From Alviniconcha marisindica (Eukaryota; Mollusca; Gastropoda; Provannidae), in assembly GCA_018857735.1 (NCBI GenBank), contig JABMCL010000882.1, positions 100,001 through 164,000 of the forward strand: DNA of 64,000 nt, given 5' to 3'. Under the pieces are notes generated by a model. That model did not search any database and was not told where the DNA came from. It saw only the letters and a program-made list of their open reading frames with translations. Numbering within the stretch: the stretch's first letter is position 1; every line of letters begins with the position of its first letter. The position numbers and the translations under genes were made by a program. Positions 35,801-49,573 of this stretch are shown here, piece by piece.

Positions 35801-38800
35801 TAATAGCGATGAATAATCAAAATAACACGTGCCTCATCCCCCAAGACAGACACAGACAGACAGACTGACAGACAAGGCCACTGTACCTGGGGGTCATCAT
35901 CAGCAAGATCCTGCTGGTCTGTCTGTGTCTTCAGCAACAGCTGCATCACCTCATTACAGTCCTGACTGAACTGCAACACCAAGCAAAGGCAAACTGGTCA
36001 CAGAACCTGGGACTGTTCAAATGTTTGCAGCGAAATGGAACTGCTCTGCTGCAGCTCGCTTTCCCTGCAAGAGGCAACCAAGTTCACAAAAGTGACAAAA
36101 TTTAATATCAAACACAACTGGATGGTCCCCTTTGGTATTAAGTTCCACTGTATCATGTTTAATGAAAGAGCACAGTATCATGTTTAATGAAAGAGCACAG
36201 TATCATGTTGAATAAAAGAGCACAGTATCATGTTGAATAAAAGAGCACTGTATCATGACTAATAAAAGAGCACTGTATCATGACTCATGAAAGAGCACTA
36301 TATCATGACTAATGAAAGAGCACTATATCATGACTAATGAAAGAGTACTGTATCATGTTTAATAAAAGAGCACTGTATCATGACTAATAAAAGAGCACTG
36401 TATCATGACTAATGAAAGAGCACTGTATCATGACTAATAAAAGAGCACTGTATCATGACTAATGAAAGAGCACTGTATCATGACTAATAAATGAGGCTGA
36501 TTAAAACGAGACCAAAAAACTCAAACTTGTTCAGACAACTGCGTCAGGACAAAGAACCGCCCACAGCAACAACAAAAATACGCTGCCATAAGGCACGTGG
36601 TGGAAGAATCTCACAGCCATTTCTAAAACGTTCGGTAGCAACCGTGGTAAGATCATGCAAAACTTGGCCCTCGACAAAAATCGACCAGACCTTTGGCATC
36701 ATTATCCACAACAGCAACAGCAACAACAAAAAACACCCCACCATGCACAGGTAAGAGATGATGTCTGAAGTTACCTTTTCTCTGCCAACCGCCAAGCCGA
36801 TCAGGCTGATGCACTCGATGGTCTTCCCACGCAGAAGACGCAGCGAATCTGTCGTGGCATTCTGTATGATGTACTTCAGGCAAGGCATGAATCTGGAAAC
36901 ACAGAAGCTCAGTGAAAGCACACAGACACAGACCGAGGCACCATCAGACACAGACCGAGGCACCATCAGACACAGGTGGGCTAGAAGCCACGACCACCAA
37001 ACTGTTGAATATGTACTGGATCAAATGCTCTGATGAGGCAATACAGTACTGAATACATATCACTTCATATGATCTGATCGGACAAATGATGAAGAACAAT
37101 ACGGACTACAATGAGACATCAATATCTGAAGTATGATAGCCAAAACGTATGCAATTCAGACCACCTGTGTCACAAGACTGTATTCAGTGCATTAATTAGT
37201 CGGATGCAAGACTGCAGTGACATCAAAGTCTATTGCTACCTACCTGTCGTAGTGCTCTGTAAACTTGTCAATGCTTACCTGTCATTGTACTCTGTAAACT
37301 TGTCATAGCTTACCGGTCATAGTGTAAACTTGTCACTGCTTACCTGTCACAGTACTCTGTAAACTTGTCATTGTTTACCGGTCATAGTGTAAACTTGTCA
37401 CTGCTTACATGTTGCAGTGCTCTGTAAACTTGTCACTGCTTACATGTCATAGTGTTCTGTAAAGTTGTCACTGCTTACATGTCATAGTGCTCTGTACACT
37501 TCTCACTGCTTACATGTCATAGTACTCTGTAAACTTGTCCCTGCCTACCTGTCAAGTACTCTGTAAACTTGTCACTGCTTACCTGTCATAGTACTGTGTA
37601 AGCTTGTTACTGCCTACCTGTCATAGTACTCTGTAAACCTGTCCCTGCTTACCTGTCATAGGACTGTAAACTTGTCACTGCTTACCTGTCACAGTACTCT
37701 GTAAACTTGTCCCTGCCTACCTGTCATAGTACCCTGAAAACGTGTCACTGCTTACCTGTCATAGTACTGTGTAAGCTTGTCACTGCCTACCTGTCATAGT
37801 ACTCTGTAAACTTGTCACTGCTTACCTGTCATAGTACTCTGTAAACTTGTCCTCGGCAGTGTCGGCCACCGATGCCAAAGTGATGATGACTTGCTCCAGC
37901 ACCAGCTTGTTTCCTTTCTCCACGTGCTTTGGACGCCAACAATTGAAACACTTCACAAACTTCGTTTACAACAGCTAAATTCTGATCAAAAATGCATGGG
38001 CAACCAGAGTCCCTGCTGCTCTCCCCACCTACCCCCATTGCAAATAAAAACATTTACCATCAAAATGCACACACTGCATATAGCATTACACGACAAAATC
38101 TCTTGATTCTTCTCTCCTTGCAAACGTCAACTGCACTCCACCCCACCTCCCCTCCTTCAATCAATTAACAGCGACACATTTTAAAAAACACACGATTACT
38201 ATCACCTGATCCATTCCTTGCGAAAAATGTTGGGTTTCCTTATCTGGGGAAGCCAAAAGCTGCTGCAAGAGACCAATGTACGCAATGCCTATCACAATGA
38301 AATGGGGAACCACCATTCACTTTATCACAGCAGGTGGAAACCCTGTTATTACTGCAGGTGAAAACCCCGTTATTACGGCGGGTGGAAACCCTGTTCTTCA
38401 TCCTGTGGGGGCTTTTATCATTCCATTCGATCCATTTTTATCCAATGCGGATGGAAATCTCAAGTCCTCTAGCATTTTCAGCTCTCTCGTGAGCTTTCAA
38501 TTCCATAACACTGCCACAATTTTATCACAAAACCCTTTCCATACCAAAAAAAAAAAAAAAAAAGTATTTTTTTTAAAAAACCAAACAAGATACTTCCTTT
38601 CTGATAGCAGAAAGCTGGCAGCTTTGCAGCAGACATCCGATAATTAACTGAAAATGCCCATCCCCGTGTAACCTTTAACAAAACAATTCAAACAATGCCA
38701 ACACACCTCTTTGAACTTGCTGGTGAGCACCTGCTCCAGCTTGCTGATGATGGTGGGGAGGTAGGGCACCAGGATGCCCTTGGGGCAGTCCTCGCTGAAG

Positions 38801-41800
38801 TTCACCAGCGCCGCGGCACCATGAGCCTGGACCCGCGGTACCGAGTCATCGTCCAGCACCGACAGCAGCCCCGGCAGGATCTAAGGGTCGCAAGGTCAGG
38901 GGAGTGAAGCAATGATTTGCGTGCGTGAATGATCACCCTTCAAATCTATGCGTCAAACATACCGTTATTGATACTGGCACTGAGTCATCATCCAGCACTG
39001 ATAGCAGCCCTGGCAGGATTTGAGGGCCGAGAGGTCAGGGGAGTGAAGCAATAATTTGCGTGCGTGAATTATGTCCCTTCAAATCTATGCGTCAAACATA
39101 CTGTTACTGATATTGGCACCGACAGCAGCCCCAACAAGGTCCAAGAGCCGCGACAGGGGAGTGAAGCAATGATCTGCATGCATGAATTATCACCCTTCAA
39201 ATCTATGCGTCAAACATACTGTTATTGATGCTGGCACCATGTCATCGTCCAGCACCAACAACAGCCCCAGCAGGATCTGAGGGTCGCAAGGTCAGGGGAG
39301 TGAAACAATGATTTGTGTGTGTGTGTGAATTATCACCCTTCAAATCTATGCATCAAACATACTGTTACTGACACAACAGGTAAGGTATTAAGTTTCTCAC
39401 AGTACAAAGAACTGGGGGAATGCAAAAGCCATGAAGGACGTTGGGGATTCTCATCTCAGGGAACTAGCATCTTTGTTTCCGTTCCCCTTTAACAAAACAG
39501 TAAGCTTGTAAAAAAGATTACCCCCCCATATAGTCATAATGTAAAAATAAAAATAAAAATGCGAACAAGGTTTCAGTGTTAATTTTAAACTTGAGATTCA
39601 AGAGCTGAAAAAAGAAAGAAAAAACCCCACCTGTGGTCTAAAGAAAACAAAAACACCTGAAATTCTGTACCTGTAAGTTCCACAATACAGACTGCATTAT
39701 AAATACTCAGCAACTTTTGCACAGGCTAATAGTTCTCTCAATCACCCATGCTAATGTTTCCCTCAATCACCCAGTTTCCCTCAATCACCCCAAACACCTG
39801 AAATTCTGTACCTGTAAGTTCCACAATACAGACTGCATTATAAATACTCAGCAACTTTTGCACAGGCTAATAGTTCTCTCAATCACCCATGCTAATGTTT
39901 CCCTCAATCACCCATGCTAATGTTTCTATCAATTACCCAGGCCAGTGTTTCCCTCAATCACCGAAGCTGCTCCAAATCACCCATGCTGTTTCCCTCAATC
40001 CATGCTGTTTCTCTCAATCACTCATGCTAATGTTTCTCTCAATCACCCATGCTAATGTTCTCTCAATCACCCATGCTAATATTCTCTCAATCACCCATGC
40101 TAATTTTTCTCTCAATCATTGAAGCTGCTCTGAATCACAAATGCTAATGTTTCCCTCAATCACCCATGCTAATGTTTCTCTCAATCACCCATGCTAATGT
40201 TTCTCTCAATCACCCACGCTAACATTTCTCTCAATCACCGAAGCTGCTCTAAATCACAAATGCTAATGTTTCCCTCAATCACCCATGCTAATGTTTCTCT
40301 CAATCACCCACGCTAATGTTTCTCTCAATCACCCACGCTAGTGTTTCTCTCAATCACCCACATAAATGTTTCTCTCAATCACCCATGCTAATGTTTCTCT
40401 CAATCACCCATGCTAATGTTTCTCTCAATCACCCACGCTAGTGTTTCTCTCAATCACCCACATAAATGCTGCTCTCAATCACCAACGCTAATGTTTCTCT
40501 CAATCACCCACGCTAGTGTTTCTCTCAATCACCCACATAAATGTTTCTCTCAATCACCCATGCTAATGTTTCTCTCAATTACCGAAGCTGCTCTCAAGCA
40601 CCCATTGTAATGTTTCTCTCTATCACCAATGCAAAAGTTTTCCTCAATTACCCATGCTCATGTTTCTATTTTAATTTGTCCAGGACTAATACCTTTTCGT
40701 GGAACCTGCGTTGGCAGTTGGGCCCGAAGTCTGTACACAGCTGGCCGAAGGCGTTGCAGGCAGCGTACCGCACCCGTGGATGCTGAGGCAAAGTAAGTGA
40801 TTCAGACTTAAACATTCCACATACATATGCAACTACCAGTGCAGCATCTTTTCTTTAGCTTACTTGCCTGCATTTCTTTTTTTTCTTTTTTCCTGTATTT
40901 TTCTAGGAGTTGGTGATGATTGCTTTTCCATGGTGCTATTTTCCACTTTCAAGCAGACTCATTGCGCTTTTGTCGCATGTAATTCTGAAAGAGTTCTTTT
41001 TGATCTCATACTAACTCTTTAAATATAACCACTCTCATAGCACTTGCAGTAATTTCATTATTCATTTAAAAACAAAGCAAAAATGTCCATGGTTTAATTC
41101 TAAATGGGCCCTTGCTTACTGAGATATCTGTGGGTATAGCCAAACAAGATATGCAGGCAGACTCTCACAGTCACATACAAACAACACACAAGGCAGTCTT
41201 TAGCCATCTCATTTTCAAAAGGATGCGACATTCACTTACAGGGTCGGTGAGGTACGGTAAAACAGCATTGACAATTTCATCCAACATCAGCTCCATCTGT
41301 GTGTGACAACCCTCCCCACACGCAGACACCGCCATCAGAGCTGCGTGACGGAATCGCCAGTCCTCTGGAGACAAAAAGAGAAAAGGTTAACTCAAAGGAA
41401 CATGAACTACTGCGCTACTTCAAATGAGAGAAGACTATTCTAAGCACACACACACACAGAGGAGCATACTGACTATACAAAGCTTAATTTACACAACTGA
41501 AAACAGGCAGCAAACAGCGACTCGAGATAGACAAATATAGCAGCACAATTCAAGCTGTATTTCCTTACTGTAAGCCATAAATAACCAAAATTACTGGTTA
41601 ACGCAAACCCCGACAACTGATCTTCATGTGCAAGCTACGAAAAAGGCGAGGCATGAGTCACGGAGACTGACCGTGCCCCAGCATGCTGGAGATGGTGGCC
41701 ACAATATGGGGCAGCATGGTCTTCCCACCCAGGGCGCACGCTAGTCGGTCCAGGGCACTCTCTGCTGCTATGGCGTTGCTGCAACAGTAAAACACAAATT

Positions 41801-44800
41801 CACATTGTAGACAAATGTACCTTGACAGAATAATGTACCCTGGCCAACCGTATTACAGAAGAGTGTACTGTAGTTGACTAATACAGAAATGTGCGCTGGC
41901 TGACTGGATTACAAAAAAAAAATGTACACTGACAAAATAATGTACCCTGGGTAACTAAATTATAGAAAAACGTACCTTAATTGACTCTTTTACAATAAAT
42001 GACTATAACAGAAACGTGCGTTGGCTGACTGGATTACAAACAAATGTACGCTAACAAAAATAATGTACCCTGGCTAACTGAGTTATAGAAAAATGTACCT
42101 TAACTAAACAATGCACCCAGGCTGACTATATTACCAAAACAAAACGTGCCTGTATTACAGGAAATTGTATAAACTGAATCTGGAAAAGTTCACCCTCAAT
42201 AGTGCATCAGTTTCTCAAGAAGAAAAACATTTACTGAGGCTGATGGTGCCACTGTTCTTCTGAAAAGTGAACCCAATGGCGTGCATCAGTTACTTGCTCT
42301 TTAACTCTCCCGAGTTCAAAGAAAAGTATAGTAATGGTCTCTCACTTCAAGATGCTTCATTTTCTGTCGGGTGATCTTACTTGCCAATTTTTTTTTTTAA
42401 ACAAACATTGCCCCTGGCAGGTTCTCCTGAACCCTGAAAGGAGGGAAGGGGAAGGACTGTATGCCAAGGTGCGTCAGTCGTTTTACCTGTCATGGTCCTC
42501 ATCCTCCACTTCATCCTGGAAAGCCCAGTCATCTTCCTCCTCCAGGTCCACCATCATGGCCAACACCTGGGGCACTGAAACAGGTGAACACCACATGTCA
42601 CAATACAATCCTCCAGATCCACCATCAATGCCAACACCTCGAGCACTGAAACAGGTAAACATTACAGGTCACAATACAATCCGCCAGATCCACCATCAAT
42701 GCCAACACCTCAGGCACTGAAACAGGTGAACACCACAGGTCACAATACAATCCTCCAGATCCACCATCATGGCCAACACCTGGGACACTGAAACAGGTGA
42801 ACACCACAGGTCACAATACAATCCTCCAGATCCACCATCATGGCCAACACCTGGGGCACTGAAACAGGTGAACACAGCATGTCACAATACAATCCTCCAA
42901 TCCACCATCATGGCCAACACCAGGGACACTGAAACAGGTGAACACCTACAGCTTACAATACAATCCTCCAGATCCACCATCATGGCCAACACCTGGGGCA
43001 CTGAAACAGGTGAACACAGCATGTCACAATACAATCCTCCAATCCACCATCATGGCCAACACCAGGGACACTGAAACAGGTGAACACCTACAGCTTACAA
43101 TACAATCCTCCAGATCCACCATCATGGCCAACACCTAGGGCACTGAAACAGGTGAACACAGCATGTCACAATACAATCCTCCAATCCACCATCATGGCCA
43201 ACACCAGGGACACTGAAACAGGTAAACACCAGTCACAATACAATGCTCCAGATCCACCATCAATGCCAACACCTCAGGCACTGAAACAGGTGAACACCAC
43301 AGGTCACAATACAATCCTCCAGGTCCACCATCATGGCCAACACCTGGGGCACTGAAACAGGTGAACATCACAGTCACAATACAATCCTCCAGATCCACCA
43401 TCAATGCCAACACCTGGGGCACTGAAACAGGTGAACATCACAGGTCACAATACAAACCTCCAGATCCACCATCAATGCCAACACCTGGGGCACTGAAACA
43501 AGTGAACATCACAGGTCACAACACAATCCTCCAGATCCACCATCAATGCCAACACCAGGGCCACTGAAACAGGTGAACACCTACAGCTTACAATACAAAC
43601 CTCCAGATCCACCATCAATGCCAACACCTGGGCACTGAAACAGGTGAACACAACAGGTCACAATACAATCCTCCAATCCACCATCATGGCCAACACCAAG
43701 GACACTGAAACAGGTAAACACCAGTCACAATACAATGCTCCAGATCCACCATCAATGCCAACACCTGGGGCACTGAAACATGTGAACACAACAGGTCACA
43801 ACACAATCCTCCAGATCCACACCATGGCCAACACCTGGGGCACTGAATCAGGTGAACACAACAGGTCACAATACAATCTTCAAGATCCACCACCATGGCC
43901 AACACCTGGGGCACTAAAACAGTAATCACAGGTGACAATACAATCCTACAGATCCATCATCATGGCCAACACCTGGGACACTGAAACAGCAATCACAGGT
44001 CACAATACGATTATCCACCATCAATGCCAACACCTGGGGCACTGAATCAGGCGAACACAACAGGTCACAACACAATCCTCCAGATCCACCACCATGGCCA
44101 ACACCTTGGACACTGAAACAGGTCACAACACAATCTTCCAGATCCACCACCATGGCCAACACCTGGGACACTGAAACAGGTGAACACCACATGATAAAAT
44201 ACAATCTTAAAGATCCATTATTATGGCCAACACATGAACACCTTGGGCACTGAAACAGGCAAACATCACAGGTTACAATGCAGTCCTTAAGATCCACCAT
44301 CAAGACCAACACCTGAACACCTGGGGCAATGAAACAGGTGAACATCACAGGTTACAATGCAGTCCTTAAGATCCACCATCAAGACCAACACCTGGGGCAA
44401 TGAAACAGGAGGACATCACAGGTTACAATGCAGTCCTTAAGATCCACCATCAAGACCAACACCTGAACACCTGGGGCAATGAAACAGGAGAACATCACAG
44501 GTTACAATGCACTCCTTAGGATCCACCATCAAGACCAACACCTGAACACCTGGGGCAATGAAACAGGAGAACATCACAAGTTAAGAGTCCTGATCCACCA
44601 TCACAGCCAACACCAATCCTTCAGATCCACACACACACCAAAAAAAACACAACTGAAACAAGGTTCACTGCTAGTGTTCCAAAAACAACAAGACCTGAAC
44701 ATGCAAAGTTAAAAAGAATGCTAATTTTTAATGGGACTGTACAAAACGTGCACCTTTCCTGGGTAAGCCCAGCCTGGAATGGAAAAATACAAAATGTGTA

Positions 44801-47800
44801 CAATATATCTGGTGCAAACTTACCCAGAAAATGTGCACACATTTTGTTTTATCCCATTAAGACACCCGGGGTACTGAAACAGGTAAAAAAGCACAGAATG
44901 CAATCCTCCAGATCCACTATCACGGTCAACACCTGGGGCTACTGAAACAGGTGAATATCACTGGCAACCAATGCAATCCTCTCGACTTACTACCACGGCC
45001 AACACCTGCGGTGCTGAAACAGCTTAAACTCACAGAATACAGTCCTCCATGCTAGTGTTACAAAGACGATGAACTCACCCAGCATAGGAATGAACTTGCT
45101 GTACTTCCGCACCATGGCGGGCGCCGTCTCCGACATGGTGACGATCACCTCCATCCCAAGCTGCCTCCAAGAGTCGGGCAGCTCAGAGTCTGCCATCAGC
45201 TGGAACACAGAGGATGTGCAGCCATGGCAACAAGGCATTAACACCCACCATGAAAAGCTGTGTAAATTAAGCTTTTGCACAGTCAGAATGCTAGTGTATG
45301 CAGGTGCCTGTGTGTGTGTGTACATGCGTGTGCGTGCATGCACTTAGAATAGTCTCTAGGGACAAGATTTTGCACTTTAAAAATGCTTTAATTATTATTG
45401 TTGTTAAAAGCAGAGCAAATGGTCCATCAAATAAAAATAAAAAAACATACCGTTATGTAATTAGTAGGGTCCATTGTGCTCTGGACTGTGTAATCATTTT
45501 GCTGACCTTGCCGTTTTTGTACTGTGTGCTTCAGGCTCATGTTAGGTGTCAGCACCTTATACACACTCTTCACATTACGTCACACCAAAAACCGAACGCA
45601 GGCCAATGCAAAACACACAGATGGCCCACGTGATTCAAACCCCTCCATATCACCAGGAATGTGCTGTCCCATAAACAGTACCCCCCACCCCCAAATTTTG
45701 CCTTATTGGTTGGGTTGGAGCTGAGGGAGGGGCTGTGTAAAATTTGAACACAACAAAGGCAAAACAAAAAAGGTGCATGTGCTCAAAAATACATTCTTCT
45801 GTATTGTCTAAGTAAAATCAGCATTCTTTTTATCCTTTTATTTGTTTTGATCCTACAAAAGCAACTGATCATTCATTCTTTGCACAAACAGTGCCAAGTT
45901 CTCAGCCAAACATTTCTGATGAGAAACAGAAACCAGCATCCAGAGTTAATGCTAAATTACACACATTGTGAACACGAACGGTACAGAAAAATCTAACTGC
46001 AATGCCGAATACACTGTGCACTGATGAATCACTCTTGCAGTGCCAGACTTAGGAGACATACCTTCAGACAGAAAGGGAAGAGCTGTTCAATAGAAGGACG
46101 GAGGAACTTGGGTGTGGATTCAGCCATCTCTATCAAGCACTTCAGCACGCTGTCATCTTCATGACTGGTGACGCTATCCGCTACACCCTACGAGTCAACA
46201 GAAACGAAAGAGAGAATTAAACGCCCACAAGTGTCAACAAAATGCAAAAGAATACAGCAAAACGTACAAATGTCAGCAAGCAAGTAAGAATACCTACACG
46301 CAGCAAAAACAACAACACTACCAACTAAATTTCAAACAGCTGGACTAGAGACATCAATATATAACAACAGTCAAAACTCTATACGAAGCGACCCATTCTA
46401 AGGCACTAACCTGTATTATGTGAGGCAGCAGGTCCTTCATGTGAACCTGCACATTTGTCTCCTTCTCATTGCTCACCAGGAATGCTGCTGTCGCCCTCAC
46501 AGCCTCGTACACCACCTGTACACATGAGCAATCTTCCTACATAAGCGATTGTAAAGCGTTTGCACCTAACATCAGCCTAAAGTGCACAATGCAAAAACAA
46601 TAAGGTCAACAAAATATATACACCACCTAGAGCACAATGAACCCTACCAAACAAGTCCAATCTATCAGCCTACAAGCCACACCCACTGACATACAAGCCA
46701 TATAGAAGCCACACCCACAAGCCAACGAGCCCAACCCATAAGGCTACAAGCCACATCCACCATCCTACACGCACCTACCAGCCTACAAGCCCTGCCCACC
46801 ATCCTACAAGCTATACCCACCATCCTACACACATCTACCAGCTTACATGCCCCGCCCACCATCCTACAAGCTATACCCACCATCAAACACACATCTCCCA
46901 GCCTACATGCCCCCATCCATCAGGCTACAAGCCCCACCCACCATCCTACACACATCTACCAGTCAGCATACATGCCCCACCCACCATCCTACACACAACT
47001 ACCAGTGAGCCTACATGCCCCATCCATCAGGCTACAAGCCCCACCCACCATCCTACACACATCTACCAGTCTGCCTACAAGCCCCATCCATCAGGCTACA
47101 AGCCCCACCCACAATCCTACAAGCCGCATTCGCCAGCCTTCACACCACATCCAACAGCCCCACCCACCAGCCTACAAGCCCCATCCGTCAGGCTACAAGC
47201 CACACCCACCTGTGGAGCAGATCGAAGCTGCAGGGACTGGCCCAACATCTGTTTGATTACGTCAAGGTAGTGGTTCTGCTGGTTGCCAAAGATGCCGGGA
47301 AACATCCTAGTTAGAAGGCCAGAAACAAAAGTCAGCCGGCAAGGATGCAATTAGGACCAAATTTAATCTCGTACACTTAATGCAAGTGAAGTGAAGAACT
47401 GTTCTGAAACATCCACTTCACAACAACAACACAACAAAACAAATGAGCTGCACTCTCTCGTTAGTACTGCACTGTCATATTAAATTAGCGTTCCTTTTAC
47501 CTGTTTTTGTGTTTGGAGCTTGTTTTAGAACACTAGCAGTCATCCTAGTTTCTTTTCTTGCTCTCTCAGTCACTGTTTCTCTTTCGTCTGACAAAAGTCT
47601 CTGCCTCCCATATGAACACACAAGAGTGCAAGCAAGCATCCTACTCCCTCCCCAACACACAACTTGTTGTGATACCCCCCATGGACTATTTATTGTGAAT
47701 TTTAATGAGGGAGGTCAAGTAAGGTCACGAAACTAAAAGCATGACTGACCACACCGCTGACCTGGAGTCATTCATAATGAGCTAGGTCAATGCAGGTCAC

Positions 47801-49509
47801 GAGACGAAAAGTGAGAAACGGAACACGCAAAAACGGCTGTCCAACCTCACTCATGATCTCCCAAGCAACCTTGACCTAGCTCATTGAGATAATAAGGATG
47901 GCACATCAATTCTGTTCTCAATCTTGCTTTTGGTTTCAGGACCCATCACAACCTTAAAAAATATATATAAAAAAATCATTAAGGGTTATGGGCAAGAACC
48001 AAGAAGTGTCAAAAGGAAGGGGAAAAAAAGGGCTACATGTTGTAACACACACACACATACATGCGCAAGCAGACACAGAATGGTGGCTTTCTTTGCACAT
48101 CTGCATGCATGCACTCACGTAAAGATGTGCAAGGCACTCTCCATCAGTCCAGGATCCCCCGAGTTGGCCAAGTCAAACATGAACTTCAGGATGTCCTGCC
48201 AGTTGTTGGTACCGTTATCATCTGAAACACAAGTACTCGGTCAGCATCTGAAACACAAGTATACAGTCAGCATCTGAAACACAAGTACACAGTCAGCATC
48301 TAAAACACAAGTATACATTCAGCATCTGAAACACAAGTATACAGTCAGCATCTGAAACACAAGTATACAGTCAGCATCTGAAACACAAGTATACAGTCAG
48401 CATCTAAAACGCAAGTATACAGTCAGCATCTAAAACACAAGTACACAGTCAGCTTCTGAAACACAAGCATACAGTCAGCTTCTGAAACACAAGCATACAG
48501 TCAGCATCTAAAACGCAAGTATACAGTCAGCATCTAAAACACAAGTACACAGTCAGCTTCTGAAACAAAAGTATACGGTCAGCTTCTGAAACACAAGTAT
48601 ACAGTCAGCATCTGAAACACAAGTATACAGTCAGCATCTGAAACACAAGTATACAGTCAGCTTCTGAAACACAAGTATACAGTCAGCATCTAAAACACAA
48701 GTATACAGTCAGCATCTGAAACACAAGCATACAGTCAGCTTCTGAAACACAAGTAACTTGGTGCTTTATGCCCAGTCAGCCATTACGGTTATATCAGCTC
48801 GATTATGAAACACAAGTACACATTACAGTCAGCTTCTGAAAAACAAGCATACAGTCAGCATCTGATTCTGAAACACAGGTATACAGCCAGCTTATCCAGT
48901 CATGAAAAAAAAACTTTTCAAATCTCCTAGAATTTTTTCTCTCTCTCTCGAAAGACTATTGTTTAAAAATAAATCTAAAAAGAGGCCTGAGGCCAAACAC
49001 TGTCTTTGCTATGATACTCTCATTCCTATCCTAAAAGCAAAAACCAAAGCCTCATCAGGGCTTGGTCAGAGTTTGCGAGTGCAGCCGTTTTCTTGCGTAG
49101 ACACATGAACACCACTGCTTGTATTACACCACAATATTCTATTTCCAGACCAGATTTTAGTGTAAATAGCGCACCATCTTCACCAAAGAAACACAAAGTG
49201 GTTTGGGCTGTTGGAAGGTTCATAAGCAGATGGACCCAGGTTCAATGCTGCTTTGGGTCCACATCTTGGTTTAGGGACGATCATCATGTGGCTTTGTCCT
49301 CAACAGTGAACAAAAAATTACAGCTGGTTCAAAATGTTCCTTCTGGTGGTGATAGCACAGTCAGGCGTAACAGTGACTGTGCTACATATTTTTCAAACTG
49401 GTGTGACTCCTATAAGGTGACGCAAGTGGTTCATGGAAATTGGTCAGATATGTGGCCGTCCACACTGCTCCTAGAGCTGTACTAGCAAACACCCTGCTCC
49501 CTTCCATCT

Positions 49510-49573
<64 letters not shown>

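Noticed and set aside
42575..45060. CRISPR-like regular array
   Set aside because: Units are contiguous with no unique spacers, contain exon 9 and lie in a eukaryotic intron; it is a minisatellite.
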